From NCBI GenBank assembly GCA_936940865.1, contig CAKZJB010000080.1, positions 1 through 64,000 on the forward strand: a stretch of DNA of 64,000 nucleotides, given 5' to 3'. This DNA comes from an uncultured Asticcacaulis sp. GTDB taxonomy: Bacteria; Pseudomonadota; Alphaproteobacteria; Caulobacterales; Caulobacteraceae. Positions 1 to 8,618 of the stretch are shown piece by piece; positions within the stretch are counted from its first letter, which is position 1; every line of letters begins with the position of its first letter. The notes below the pieces were generated by a model. It saw nothing but the letters and a program-made list of their open reading frames with translations. It was not told where the DNA came from and ran no database searches. Made by a program: the position numbers and the translations under genes.

Positions 1-55
1 AACTCGCCACATAACGGAATCCCCCCGCGATTCCGCTTAAGCGCCCGACGCTCTA

Positions 56-1639
56 ATGATTCCCGTCCTCGCCGGACTTCTGACAAAGGGCGCGATGGCC
101 GTCGGTGCCCAAGGCGAAGCCTTGTTGGGCAACTTCAGGTCTGGGGCGGAGAGCGCATCGTCCTCGTTGACCAGCGGCAACTGGAGCCTCGGCAACACCG
201 CCGTTGAAAACCACAGCTGGTGGAACGAAAGCGCAAATCAAAATGTGACCAGCCGTTACGAGGACCGGTCGCGCTCGACGACCGTGGGCAGCGATGGGGT
301 CACGATGACACGCTACGGTTCGGGCCTTACGATCGCCAACGCGGCTGTCAGCTCCGGCGCTCTGGATCTGGCGAGGCAGGAAGGGTACAGCGAGTCGCTG
401 TCGCGAACGTCCCAGAGCTACCTCGACGACAGCCGGTCGCTGACCGACGCGGTAAGCGTCGGGAAAACACGGTCGAAGACGGTCATGGACGAGGTTTTCC
501 GGGGCTGGAGCAACAACACCGTCAATCTTAGCGGCATGTCCAGCGAAGAGCAGGCGTCATCCGGCCGGGTGATCAGCGACCTTCAGCAGCTCTCCCGCTA
601 CTACCAGACCAGCCACCATATGTCGAAATCCGAGGCCGATGCCGAGGCCACCAGGGCAGGGGTGACGGCCTATGCGCAGGCTGAAGCCGGCGCGGACATT
701 GGTGGCTTCGCCTCCGTTAAGGCCGGCGTGAAAGGCGAAGCGTCCAAAGACGCCAGCACGACGGCGACCCAAGCGAAGTCGAACGATCAGGGCTTTTCGC
801 TAACCCAGTCCTTGTCGACCGAGATTGCGGACACCCACAACAGGATCAGCACCGATGCGGCGCGCTCGGCTTACGACCGCTCCCATTCGAGCGACAACGG
901 GCAGCGCCATGTCGACTCATCGAGTTTCAGCTCACTGGAATCAATCACCGACACCGCGACGCGCCTGCGCGCGACGGGCAATCGGTTATCGGAAGATGCG
1001 ACCAATGTCCGAAACGGCAGCGAGTCTGTCTCCGGAAACGAGGGAACCGCTTTCTTCAACTGGATGATCCAGGAGAAGGGTCTCACCGTCGGAGATGCCC
1101 GCCGCGTCTGGATCGGCGCGAACGCGGCTGACCTTGACCATGGTATGGCGCTGGCTCAGGAGTACAACAATCTGCAAGCGGATAGCTTGGCCGCCAAATA
1201 CGACGCCGCAGCAACGCCAAGGAAGGCCGATATTCCATTGACGCCAGACCTCGCCAGGGCGGAGCAAGTCACGAATGCGATCAGTGACAGATTGGACCTC
1301 CAACCTGCGGTGGCCGTTCCATCGCGCAAAGTTAGCCTGGCAAAGCGCAGCCGAGGAAGAGAAGGTGCCGAGCCGGATACGCCAGCATCCGCCAATTGGC
1401 AGCCGCAAGCGCCGTCTCTCGACAGTAGCCTCCAGGCAGCCGCCTTCGCACAGCGGAATGCCAGCGCGGCATCAACGACGGATGCCGTCAACCAGGGTGT
1501 CGCACATGGAGAGAACACGCTCGGAAACCAGCAGGTCCGCGAACACATCAACATTACTGATCAGGTTGGCTCGACCAAAGACAAGGTTGTCGATGCTGGG
1601 AAAAAGCTGATTTCTAAAAAGCGGAAGCCGGACGGCTAG
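56..1639 (+). CDS. traG: TraG-like mating-pair stabilisation protein, C-terminal portion only
   Basis: The 527-residue product resembles the C-terminal half of F-type conjugative TraG, which acts in mating-pair stabilisation and surface exclusion at the inner membrane and periplasm. It opens with a short hydrophobic stretch (MIPVLAGLLTKGAMAVGAQG). A long polar region rich in Ser, Ala, Asn and Thr follows (residues about 25-330), typical of the TraG periplasmic tail. A basic end (KKLISKKRKPDG) closes it. Full-length TraG proteins are usually about 900 residues or more, with an N-terminal multi-spanning domain. Here an in-frame TAA at 38-40 blocks extension upstream, so the membrane domain is absent from this frame. 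The gene is therefore probably 5'-truncated or frameshifted, unless the N-terminal half is a separate gene to the left of the window. The family call rests on recognised sequence style. Confidence 0.7.
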   Translation: MIPVLAGLLTKGAMAVGAQGEALLGNFRSGAESASSSLTSGNWSLGNTAVENHSWWNESANQNVTSRYEDRSRSTTVGSDGVTMTRYGSGLTIANAAVSSGALDLARQEGYSESLSRTSQSYLDDSRSLTDAVSVGKTRSKTVMDEVFRGWSNNTVNLSGMSSEEQASSGRVISDLQQLSRYYQTSHHMSKSEADAEATRAGVTAYAQAEAGADIGGFASVKAGVKGEASKDASTTATQAKSNDQGFSLTQSLSTEIADTHNRISTDAARSAYDRSHSSDNGQRHVDSSSFSSLESITDTATRLRATGNRLSEDATNVRNGSESVSGNEGTAFFNWMIQEKGLTVGDARRVWIGANAADLDHGMALAQEYNNLQADSLAAKYDAAATPRKADIPLTPDLARAEQVTNAISDRLDLQPAVAVPSRKVSLAKRSRGREGAEPDTPASANWQPQAPSLDSSLQAAAFAQRNASAASTTDAVNQGVAHGENTLGNQQVREHINITDQVGSTKDKVVDAGKKLISKKRKPDG

Positions 1640-1932
1640 TACCGGCGAGCCATAGAGAAAAGCCATATCGCGGCCACAGCCGGAGCAATGGTCAACAACA
1701 AAACTTTGAGAACGTCAACGTCACGGAAACCATCCGACAATGAAAGCCAGCCGAAAAACGCCGAAATGAGCAGAGGGGAAAGCGACAAAACTATCAGGGC
1801 GAACCGTGTGGCCTTGTAGCTCCAAATGATCCGTCGGTTGAGCTGCTTCTTCAGGATTTTCTGCGCTTCGGGCGTCAGCTCGACGCCCGGTAGGACCGCT
1901 ACCGTAGCAGGCTCCGATTTCTTGTCCACCAT
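1636..1932 (-). CDS. small two-TM membrane protein, unknown function
   Basis: This encodes a 98-residue protein with a polar N-terminus containing a VELTPEAQKILKKQLNRR segment. Two hydrophobic segments follow, at about residues 45-65 and 72-92, and the end is basic (SMARRY). I chose the ATG at 1932 because GGGAGG sits five bases upstream of it. A longer reading from 1956 would place the start before this site. The gene is tail-to-tail with the traG remnant, and the two stop codons overlap inside the palindrome CTAG at 1636-1639. I do not recognise a family. Proximity suggests the conjugation module, but no function can be given. Confidence 0.6.
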   Translation of the reverse strand: MVDKKSEPATVAVLPGVELTPEAQKILKKQLNRRIIWSYKATRFALIVLSLSPLLISAFFGWLSLSDGFRDVDVLKVLLLTIAPAVAAIWLFSMARRY

Positions 1933-2077
1933 GTCCACCTCCCTCGCGGCGATCACGGTTTGTTCGTACGCTTCTTTCGAAGAATTGGCAAGGCGAGCGC
2001 CACATTTGTTTAGTTGAGTCAGAAACTTAGTTGCCCGCAGATCACAGTTCGATCGCGATTACAGAAGGATATTAGAA

Positions 2078-2458
2078 ATGGATTGGGAAGATCTGATCCC
2101 CAATGACGAACTCGACCTGGGCGTGAAGGTCATTACCCGAAAAACGGCACTCTTGCTGCGGCTCGAACCGAAGATTATGGACCGGCTCAAATGGAAAGAG
2201 CGGCGCGTGAAAATCCAGGTCAGCCTGAAGCAGGGGAAAAAGCGCGTGCGGATCGTGCCAGCCTCGACCGGTTGGGATCTGGTCGACAAGAAAGCCAAGG
2301 GCGCCGAGATTTCGATCAGGCAACTGGTCGCCACCGGCAAATATACCCGCAAATGCGACGCCGCCATCGAAGGTGACGCGCTGGTCATTTCGCTGCCCGA
2401 TGACTTCGAATTGAAGAATCCGGCGATGGTAATGCCTCCGCGCGCCCGCGCCGCGTGA
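2078..2458 (+). CDS. hypothetical protein, 126 aa
   Basis: This is a soluble, charged protein with no signal peptide or membrane segment. The first half is rich in Lys and Arg (MDRLKWKERRVKIQVSLKQG). The second half carries an acidic stretch (EGDALVISLPDDFELKNPA) and a Pro/Arg/Ala tail. An AGAAGGA ribosome site lies nine bases ahead of the ATG. I do not recognise the family. The alternating beta-like segments could fit a small nucleic-acid-binding or regulatory protein, but nothing in the sequence proves this. The following thioesterase gene starts 57 bases downstream in the same direction and may be co-transcribed. Confidence 0.55.
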   Translation: MDWEDLIPNDELDLGVKVITRKTALLLRLEPKIMDRLKWKERRVKIQVSLKQGKKRVRIVPASTGWDLVDKKAKGAEISIRQLVATGKYTRKCDAAIEGDALVISLPDDFELKNPAMVMPPRARAA

Positions 2459-2515
2459 GTAAAGTTGACCTAGCGCAACCTTTCCGGCACCAAGGTGCGG
2501 ATTGGGGAGGTGTGC

Positions 2516-2932
2516 ATGTTCGAAGTGCGCTTTGCGGTTCGCGAGTACGAGATCGACAGCCAGGGCGTGGTGAACCATGCAATCTATGTCAACTACCTGG
2601 AGCATGCCCGTAGCTTTTTCTTGCGTGCGCATGGTTTCGAATATGGGCGGCTGGTCGAGCAGGGCCTTCACCTGATGGTCGCGCATATGGCGCTCGATTT
2701 CCGGGAAGCGCTGCGTTCTGGCGATGAGGTGCTCGTTCGACTGTCAGCCGAGCGCGTCGGCGCGAAGCTCCATTTCCACCAGCAGATTCTGAGGGGAGCC
2801 GACGAGAGGGTCTGCGTCACCGCGACGACACATATCGTTTGCGTGCAGAACGGCCGCGTCACGCGGGGTGATTTCTTCGAGCACCTGATCAAAGACATCG
2901 AAAACGACCGGACCGCGGAAAGGGACGGATAG
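2516..2932 (+). CDS. hotdog-fold acyl-CoA thioesterase (4HBT/YbgC type)
   Basis: The 138-residue product has the layout of the 4-hydroxybenzoyl-CoA thioesterase family, which hydrolyses acyl-CoA or acyl-ACP thioesters in the cytoplasm. The N-terminal strand and catalytic loop read REYEIDSQGVVNHAIYVNYL. The Asp and the following Gly occupy the usual active-site position, and the long hotdog helix (YLEHARSFFLRAHGF) follows. The ATG at 2516 is preferred because GGGGAGG lies just upstream. An ATG at 2495 is also in frame but has no comparable ribosome site. The next gene starts nine bases after the stop, which suggests one transcript. The substrate cannot be read from the sequence. Confidence 0.82.
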   Translation: MFEVRFAVREYEIDSQGVVNHAIYVNYLEHARSFFLRAHGFEYGRLVEQGLHLMVAHMALDFREALRSGDEVLVRLSAERVGAKLHFHQQILRGADERVCVTATTHIVCVQNGRVTRGDFFEHLIKDIENDRTAERDG

Positions 2933-2941
2933 GGGGAGACC

Positions 2942-3421
2942 ATGATACCAACGCGAGAGGCGCCAACACCTTTTGTCATCGACGGCCGGCTGAACACACT
3001 TGCCGCGATGGACGACTATTTCGCAATGGTCCGTCGCATGTTTCCCCACGATTTTGCCGAAGTGTCGCGACGGTACTTCTTCGAGTTTGACGACCCGACA
3101 AAGACCCTGGACGGACTCTATGATGCGAGTTCAGGTGCGCGGCTCGACAAGGATGCGCATTACGACCTGACCTGGTCGTTCGATCAGTATTGTCACAACA
3201 CTGTCGGCCGGCAGGGTTACAAAGCCATTGGAAACAAGGACCTGTCCCGCTTTCTCAAGGCCTATTGGGGACTGCGAAACTTGCAGGCCGATCGAGGCGT
3301 CGGGGCGGTGAGTCTTGACGTTGCGACCTACTACGCAATGTCCATGGGCGCAGCGTTGCAATCGCTGGCCCAGGTCAAAGGCCGTCAGTTCGGTCGGGAC
3401 ATTGAAGACTGGGCAGTTTAA
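2942..3421 (+). CDS. hypothetical protein, 159 aa
   Basis: This is a soluble protein rich in aromatic residues (MDDYFAMVRRMFPHDFAEVS; YDLTWSFDQYCHNT) and probably mostly helical, with one Cys and no signal peptide. It starts nine bases after the thioesterase stop and has a GGGGAG site just before the ATG, so the two genes are likely co-translated. I do not recognise the family. It faces the minus-strand XRE gene with only about 40 bases between the two stops. Confidence 0.55.
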   Translation: MIPTREAPTPFVIDGRLNTLAAMDDYFAMVRRMFPHDFAEVSRRYFFEFDDPTKTLDGLYDASSGARLDKDAHYDLTWSFDQYCHNTVGRQGYKAIGNKDLSRFLKAYWGLRNLQADRGVGAVSLDVATYYAMSMGAALQSLAQVKGRQFGRDIEDWAV

Positions 3422-3460
3422 GAGATATTGCCCCGGTATCTTCGGTCGGCGGAACGTGAC

Positions 3461-3883
3461 CTACACCTCCTCCGCCAACGACCTGACCAGTTCGACAAGT
3501 CGACGTCGTTGTCGTCCATTACCGATGCGCGGAAAGGCTGACGCCAGTTCGATCCCCTCGCTCGTCATCAGAAACCCGTAGACCATTTGCTCCGACGTCG
3601 ACTCGGAAAAGCCGTCGACGACGTCATGTCCGCCATAGCCTTCGAAGAAATATTGGATGGGCGCCTTGAGCGTCCTGGAAATCTCGTACAGCTTTGATGC
3701 GCTTATTCGATTGAACCCCCGTTCGTACTTTTGTACCTGCTGGAAGGTGAGATCGATCGTTGCCGCCAGCGCCTGTTGGCTCAGACCTAAGAATTTCCGG
3801 CGCATGCGTACGCGGGCGCCAACGTGAACGTCCACGGCGTTTGGCGTTTTACTTTCCGCTGCCTCGGCTCTTTGTAGTTTCAT
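3461..3883 (-). CDS. XRE-family transcriptional regulator
   Basis: The 140-residue protein has a Cro/C1-type helix-turn-helix at about residues 23-75 (VGARVRMRRKFLGLSQQALA, then TFQQVQKYERG). This matches the widespread alphaproteobacterial type in which the HTH is followed by the phrase ISRTLKAPIQYFFEGY. The C-terminal 60 residues lack a recognisable ligand domain and probably dimerise. An AGGGGAAC site precedes the ATG. It would bind DNA as a dimer. Its target is unknown, but the short upstream gap at 3884-3966 could hold an autoregulatory site. The gene is isolated from the czc operon by its own start region. Confidence 0.85.
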   Translation of the reverse strand: MKLQRAEAAESKTPNAVDVHVGARVRMRRKFLGLSQQALAATIDLTFQQVQKYERGFNRISASKLYEISRTLKAPIQYFFEGYGGHDVVDGFSESTSEQMVYGFLMTSEGIELASAFPRIGNGRQRRRLVELVRSLAEEV

Positions 3884-3966
3884 TCTGTTCCCCTAATATG
3901 TCGTGCGGGCCATTTCGCGCGCAGTTGGTAATACGCGATCTCGTTTCGATTGGCCTTGAGCCGCCG

Positions 3967-4302
3967 TCAGTCGAAGAAATCGAGTAGGTTGAACCGTCGA
4001 CGGCGTCCGCCGTGTTCGCCTCGGTGTCCATTGCCGTCGTTTCCATGACCGCGCCGGCCGTGATGATCATCTCGATAGTCCGCACGATCATCTTTTCGCG
4101 GACTATAGGCACGCCCGGTCAGTTGGTCCTCGGCCCCGTGGTCGCCGGAGAGCGCGCTGGCTTCCGCAAGGCTCAGCAATTTTTCAAGCTCACCTCGGTC
4201 CAACCAAACGCCTCGGCATTGGGTGCAGACATCGATCAGCACGCCTTCCTTAAGCACTTCGCGAAAGCTTCCCTGGCAAACTGGGCAGGTCATTGCAGAC
4301 AT
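3967..4302 (-). CDS. TFIIB-type zinc-ribbon protein
   Basis: This is a 111-residue protein. The N-terminus carries two CxxC knuckles (MTCPVCQG and DVCTQCRGVWLDRGELEKLL), the signature of the bacterial zf-TFIIB domain. The C-terminal half is a low-complexity run of His, Gly, Arg and Asp (about residues 65-100) that could bind metal. It ends in RRRFNLLDFFD. The ATG at 4302 is used. A TTG four codons upstream and an ATG three codons downstream are alternatives. The gene lies 31 bases after czcO on the same strand, so it is probably the last gene of the Zn/Cd operon. A role as a zinc-binding accessory is inference. Confidence 0.7.
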   Translation of the reverse strand: MSAMTCPVCQGSFREVLKEGVLIDVCTQCRGVWLDRGELEKLLSLAEASALSGDHGAEDQLTGRAYSPRKDDRADYRDDHHGRRGHGNDGNGHRGEHGGRRRRFNLLDFFD

Positions 4303-4333
4303 AGATTTTCTCAACTTGTCGACTGGTCAGAAA

Positions 4334-5446
4334 TTAAGATGCGAGGACGGCAGGGGCCGTCTTCTCCCGTGGCGCGTTGTGGAGTGGAATTTTTCCGACG
4401 ACGAATTCCGCGTCGCGACCGACGCCCATAATCAGCCCCGACGACGCGCTGGCTTGGTGGGGTCGGCCCAAAAAGAAGAGACCAGGGACGGGTGAAACGC
4501 CCTGATCCATCAGGAAATGACCCGCCGAGTCCTTCGCGGCAGGAATGTCGATCCATCGCGTGTCCAATAGGTGTCCCAACGCCCAAACCACAGACCTAAC
4601 CGTCGCCTGGCTGCCGTCCGAGAAGGTCACGACGTTGCCGGAGGCAGTGATCAGCCGCGGCTTCCATTTGACGCCGAGATCGACGAGAGCTTCCTTTTCG
4701 GGAACACTGGTTGGAATAAAGTCGATCCGCGGGCGGTTCGGCTTGAACTTCCGCACCTTGTAGACGCCGAGCTTTCCCAACCACCACCACATGGTCTTTC
4801 CAAGGAAACGCTCCGGGAGGACCACTCGGGGCCGCCCCGTCGCGAGGAAAACCTCATGAGTGGCCGCCAGTTCCGCTGCGATCTCCCGGCCTGCCGCGCC
4901 GTCGCCAGCTACAAGCACCGTACCGGGAGGGACATTCTTCGGATTGCCGTAATTGTAGGTGTGGAACTGAGCAACCTTGGGACTGAAGTCCTTGCGCATG
5001 GGTGGGAGCGCCGCGCCCGGATAGGTTCCGAAAGCGAGGACCACGTTTCGCGCCCGAATGATCGGGTGGTTGGGAATGACGAGAGTGAAAAATCCGTCCG
5101 CAGTTTGAGTGACGCGGTCGACCCGCACCCCAAACTTGACCGGAAGGTCAAACGCCTTCGCGTAGGTTTCCAGATAGTCGGCGAATTCACTGGCGGCCGG
5201 ACGGCCAGCCGGATCGCCGGGCATAAGCATGCCCGGCAACCCGTTCAATTCCCGCGGTGTGATTAGGACCAGGCTGTCATAGCGATTGCGCCACATCTGA
5301 CCGACACGCCGTTCCCGATCCACGATGAGGAAGTCCGCTCCCGCTTGTTTCAGGAAATAGCCGGCCGCCAGCCCTGACTGTCCGGCGCCGATGACCACGA
5401 CATCGATCACCTTCGAACGTGGAACAGTTTCGACCGGCTTAGGCAT
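4334..5446 (-). CDS. czcO: CzcO-type flavin-dependent monooxygenase-like oxidoreductase
   Basis: The 370-residue flavoprotein belongs to the family of FAD/NADPH monooxygenase-like proteins that includes CzcO, known to co-occur with the cation diffusion facilitator CzcD. An FAD dinucleotide fold is visible near the N-terminus (VVVIGAGQSGLAAGYFLKQA), followed by RVGQMWRNRYDSL. A second Rossmann motif for NADP lies at about residues 180-190 (VLVAGDGAAGREIA). The ATG at 5446 overlaps the stop of the upstream cadA-type gene by eight bases, which implies translational coupling. Its substrate is unknown. The context, with czcD two genes upstream, supports a metal-stress role, perhaps in redox homeostasis or detoxification. 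Confidence 0.82.
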   Translation of the reverse strand: MPKPVETVPRSKVIDVVVIGAGQSGLAAGYFLKQAGADFLIVDRERRVGQMWRNRYDSLVLITPRELNGLPGMLMPGDPAGRPAASEFADYLETYAKAFDLPVKFGVRVDRVTQTADGFFTLVIPNHPIIRARNVVLAFGTYPGAALPPMRKDFSPKVAQFHTYNYGNPKNVPPGTVLVAGDGAAGREIAAELAATHEVFLATGRPRVVLPERFLGKTMWWWLGKLGVYKVRKFKPNRPRIDFIPTSVPEKEALVDLGVKWKPRLITASGNVVTFSDGSQATVRSVVWALGHLLDTRWIDIPAAKDSAGHFLMDQGVSPVPGLFFLGRPHQASASSGLIMGVGRDAEFVVGKIPLHNAPREKTAPAVLAS

Positions 5447-7454
5447 TGCCGGCCCCCTTCCATCCCAATAGCCGCATGGCATTCAGGGTTACGAGGACAG
5501 TGGCGCCGGTATCGGCCAGGATGGCGGGCCAGAGGCCAGTGATGCCGATGATTGTCGTAACGAGGAAGACGGCCTTCAGGCCCAGGGCGATCGTAATATT
5601 CTGCGTGATATTGCTCATCGCAGATTTGGACAAGCCGATCATGTCGGCGATGTCCTTGACCCGGCCGTGCAAAATAGCAGCATCGGCTGTTTCAAGCGCT
5701 ACATCGGTTCCGCCACCCATTGCAATGCCGATGTCCGCTGCGGCGAGCGCCGGCGCGTCGTTGATGCCGTCGCCGACCTTGGCAACCGTTTCGCCTTTTT
5801 CCTGAAGCTCCTTGACGATTGCCTGCTTGTCCTCAGGTAACAGCTCCGCACGGGCTTCCATGCCGAGTTGCTGCGCGATCGCAGTCCCGGTTCGTTTATT
5901 GTCGCCGGTCAGCATGAGCGTCTTGATGCCGAGGTTCTTCAACGCATCGAGGCCGGCCTTGGCATCTTCGCGCGGCTCATCTCGAATTGCCACGTAACCG
6001 GCAATCTTGCCGTCGATCAGGAGGATCGAGACGGTCTTGCCATCGTCGTTTAGTTTCTCGATCTGCTTCTTGTCGTCCTCGGACAGTGGCACCTTTTCTT
6101 CTGCCGCCTTCGGGGAAAACAGGGCCACCTCCTTGCCATCCACCTTACCTACGACGCCTTTGCCGCCGATGGCCTTGGCGTCTTGAGCCGAGCCATGATC
6201 GACTTTGCGCGCCTTGGCTTCGTTAAGGATGGCAACCGCAAGGGGATGGTTGGAACCCGACTCCAGTGAGGCTGCCAGCTTCAGCAGCTCCGCGTCCTGC
6301 ATGTCCTTTCCGATGATATCTGTCACCTTGGGCTTGCCCTCGGTGAGGGTGCCTGTCTTGTCCATCGCTACGAACGTAACCTTCCGGAACGTCTCAAGGA
6401 CCGCTCCGCCTTTCATGAGCAGGCCTCGCCTGGCGCCTGCCGATAAAGCCGCTGCAATCGCCGCCGGCGTTGAGATGACGAGGGCGCAGGGGCAGCCGAT
6501 GAGCAGGACGGCGAGACCCTTATAGACCCATTGAGACCAGGAAGCGCCCATGAGCAGAGGAGGGATGACCGTCACCAAAGCTGCGAAGACCATGACGCCC
6601 GGGGTGTAGTAGCGCGAGAAGCGATCAATGAAGCGTTCGGTGGGGGCTTTCGATTCCTGCGCTTCCTCGACCAGCTTGATGACGCGGGCGATCGTATTGT
6701 CCTCGGCCGTCGCCGTGATGCGGACCTTGAGGACGCCTTCGTCGTTGATGGTCCCGGCATAGACCTGATCGCCCACGGTTTTCTTTTTGGGGACGGATTC
6801 GCCTGTGACCGGGGCCTCGTCGACGGCACTTTCGCCCTCGGTGACCTGGCCGTCGGCTGGGATGCGATCGCCAGGTTTTACGATGACGATATCATCGAGC
6901 TTCAGCTCGCTCGCCTGAACCTTGACCGGCTTGCCGTCGCGTTCAAGCGTGGCTTCTTTCGGGACGAGCGTAGCAAGGGCCTTGATGCTGGCGCGCGCGC
7001 GGCCGGCGGCGAAACCTTCGAGCAGTTCGCCCACCAGGAACAGAACGATTACGACCGCGGCTTCCTCCGCCGCGTTAATGACAATCGCGCCGACCGCGGC
7101 GACCGTCATCAGGGTCTCGATCGTGAACGGGTAGCCTTTTGTGATCCCCTTGAAGGCCCGTCCGGCAATCGGAACGAGGCCAACGAGCATGGCGACGATA
7201 TAACCCCACGGGGCGGTGTACGGTAAAAGCTTGGCAATGAGATAGGCCAGGCCGAAGGCGGCGGCACAGGCCAATGTCAGCCGCGCCTTGGCAGTCTTCC
7301 AGATCGGCCCGTCTTCCTCCTCGTGGTCGTGACCATGCAGACCTTCGAGTTCGTCGTCCTCGTGATGGTGCTCTGTGTTCTTAGCAGTCTTTCCCCCAGT
7401 CGCCTTCTTGGATTCCTTGCCCTCATCCGGAGGGCAGCATGGATCATGTGCCAT
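5439..7454 (-). CDS. cadA: Zn/Cd/Co-translocating P1B-type ATPase
   Basis: The 671-residue inner-membrane pump exports divalent soft metals using ATP. The N-terminus has no classical CxxC domain. It has Cys-Cys (DPCCPPDEG) and a His/Glu-rich stretch (EHHHEDDELEGLHGHDHEEE), a probable metal-binding tail. The phosphatase loop TGES lies near residue 218, the transmembrane metal site is CPC at about 320-322, the phosphorylated Asp is in DKTGT near 364, and the hinge is GDGIND near 559. A Lys follows DKTGTLTEG in the usual place. It sits between czcD and czcO. The start has no strong ribosome site, and the 99 bases upstream contain a short GC-rich hairpin (7526-7543), so expression may depend on read-through. 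The CPC and the context favour Zn/Cd over Cu. Confidence 0.93.
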   Translation of the reverse strand: MAHDPCCPPDEGKESKKATGGKTAKNTEHHHEDDELEGLHGHDHEEEDGPIWKTAKARLTLACAAAFGLAYLIAKLLPYTAPWGYIVAMLVGLVPIAGRAFKGITKGYPFTIETLMTVAAVGAIVINAAEEAAVVIVLFLVGELLEGFAAGRARASIKALATLVPKEATLERDGKPVKVQASELKLDDIVIVKPGDRIPADGQVTEGESAVDEAPVTGESVPKKKTVGDQVYAGTINDEGVLKVRITATAEDNTIARVIKLVEEAQESKAPTERFIDRFSRYYTPGVMVFAALVTVIPPLLMGASWSQWVYKGLAVLLIGCPCALVISTPAAIAAALSAGARRGLLMKGGAVLETFRKVTFVAMDKTGTLTEGKPKVTDIIGKDMQDAELLKLAASLESGSNHPLAVAILNEAKARKVDHGSAQDAKAIGGKGVVGKVDGKEVALFSPKAAEEKVPLSEDDKKQIEKLNDDGKTVSILLIDGKIAGYVAIRDEPREDAKAGLDALKNLGIKTLMLTGDNKRTGTAIAQQLGMEARAELLPEDKQAIVKELQEKGETVAKVGDGINDAPALAAADIGIAMGGGTDVALETADAAILHGRVKDIADMIGLSKSAMSNITQNITIALGLKAVFLVTTIIGITGLWPAILADTGATVLVTLNAMRLLGWKGAGNA

Positions 7455-7553
7455 GACATAGTCTTTCGTATGGGATCAGGTGGCCCGGATTTTCGGACGC
7501 AATTCACCTGTCGTGGAGTTGGTGGGCGCCGGTTCTCCGGCGTCCGGTCGGTG

Positions 7554-8573
7554 CTACACGTGCGTGTCCGGTTCGAGTGCACACGGAACACCCGTGTCCC
7601 CCAGTTCGATCTGGACAGTTGCGTGGTTGATGGCGAAGTCTTCTTCGAGCTCGTGGGCAAGGTGTCGAAGGAAGGCATCGCCGGGGTGTCCGCCCGGCAT
7701 GACAATGTGCGCGGACATGGCGGTTTCAGTTGTGCTGAGCCCCCAGATGTGAAGGTCGTGAACTGTGTCGACGCCCTCCTTACCTTGGAGGAATTCGCGA
7801 ACTTTTTGCGTGTCGACGCCAGTGGGAACGGCGTGCAGGGACAGGTTCATCGAGTCCTTGAGCAGGCCCCATGTGCCCAGCATGATGATGGCGGCGATGA
7901 CCAGACTGACAACCGGGTCGAGCCAGAGCCAACCCGTTGCAAGCATGATGGCACCGGAGACGACGACGCCGGCAGACACGGCGGCGTCGGCGGCGAGGTG
8001 CAGGAAGGCGCCCCGGACGTTGAGGTCGCCCTTGGAACCGCTCATGAACAGAAACGCCGTGAATCCGTTGACGAGTATGCCAACGCCCGCGACGATCATG
8101 ACGGTGACGCCGGCCGAAGGTTCAGGGTTTTCGAAACGCTGAATCGCTTCCCACGCGACGCCGCCAACGGCCACCAGGAGGAACACGGCATTTGCCAAGG
8201 CAGCGACGATCGAGGCGCTGCGCAGGCCGTAGGTGTATCGGCCGGAAGGTTGGCGCTTGGCCAGGATGGTGGCGCCCCATGCGACAAACAGGCCCAGCAC
8301 ATCCGAAGCGTTGTGACCGGCATCGGCCAGCAACGACAACGAATTGGCTTTGAGGCCATAAAGAATTTCCCCGCCGATAAAGAGCGAGTTGAGGAGAATA
8401 CCGACCAGGAAGGCTACGCCGAAATCCTTAGGCGCATGACTGTGTCCACCTGGACCATGTGAATGTCCGTGCCCGCCATGTCCATGCGCATGACCGTGGC
8501 CCTTGCCGGCGCCATGGTCGTGATCATGGGTATGCGAATGGTTGGGATCGGAATGGTCGTGAGTGTGAGCCAC
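7554..8573 (-). CDS. czcD: CzcD/ZitB cation diffusion facilitator
   Basis: The 339-residue protein exports Zn, Cd or Co across the inner membrane in exchange for protons. The first 55 residues are extraordinarily His-rich (MAHTHDHSDPNHSHTHDHDH, continuing as HGHAHGHGGHGHSHG). Six transmembrane helices follow, with the family metal site in LLADAGHNASDVLG (HxxxD) and a second HxxxD in FLHLAADAAVSAG. The C-terminal cytoplasmic domain carries VDTVHDLHIWGLSTTETAMS. The start is GTG at 8573 with GAGGAG nine bases upstream. It lies 45 bases after the lipoprotein gene in the czc operon. Confidence 0.95.
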   Translation of the reverse strand: MAHTHDHSDPNHSHTHDHDHGAGKGHGHAHGHGGHGHSHGPGGHSHAPKDFGVAFLVGILLNSLFIGGEILYGLKANSLSLLADAGHNASDVLGLFVAWGATILAKRQPSGRYTYGLRSASIVAALANAVFLLVAVGGVAWEAIQRFENPEPSAGVTVMIVAGVGILVNGFTAFLFMSGSKGDLNVRGAFLHLAADAAVSAGVVVSGAIMLATGWLWLDPVVSLVIAAIIMLGTWGLLKDSMNLSLHAVPTGVDTQKVREFLQGKEGVDTVHDLHIWGLSTTETAMSAHIVMPGGHPGDAFLRHLAHELEEDFAINHATVQIELGDTGVPCALEPDTHV

Positions 8574-8618
8574 GGTATTAACTCCTCGATGTCGTTGGAC
8601 TTGCCTGGATCGGTCCGG

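Noticed and set aside
7323-8462. Long plus-strand open frame (379 codons) over cadA and czcD
   Set aside because: It is antisense to two clear transporters, its product is low-complexity Arg/Gly/Asp, and it has no ribosome site. It is a by-product of GC-rich codon use.
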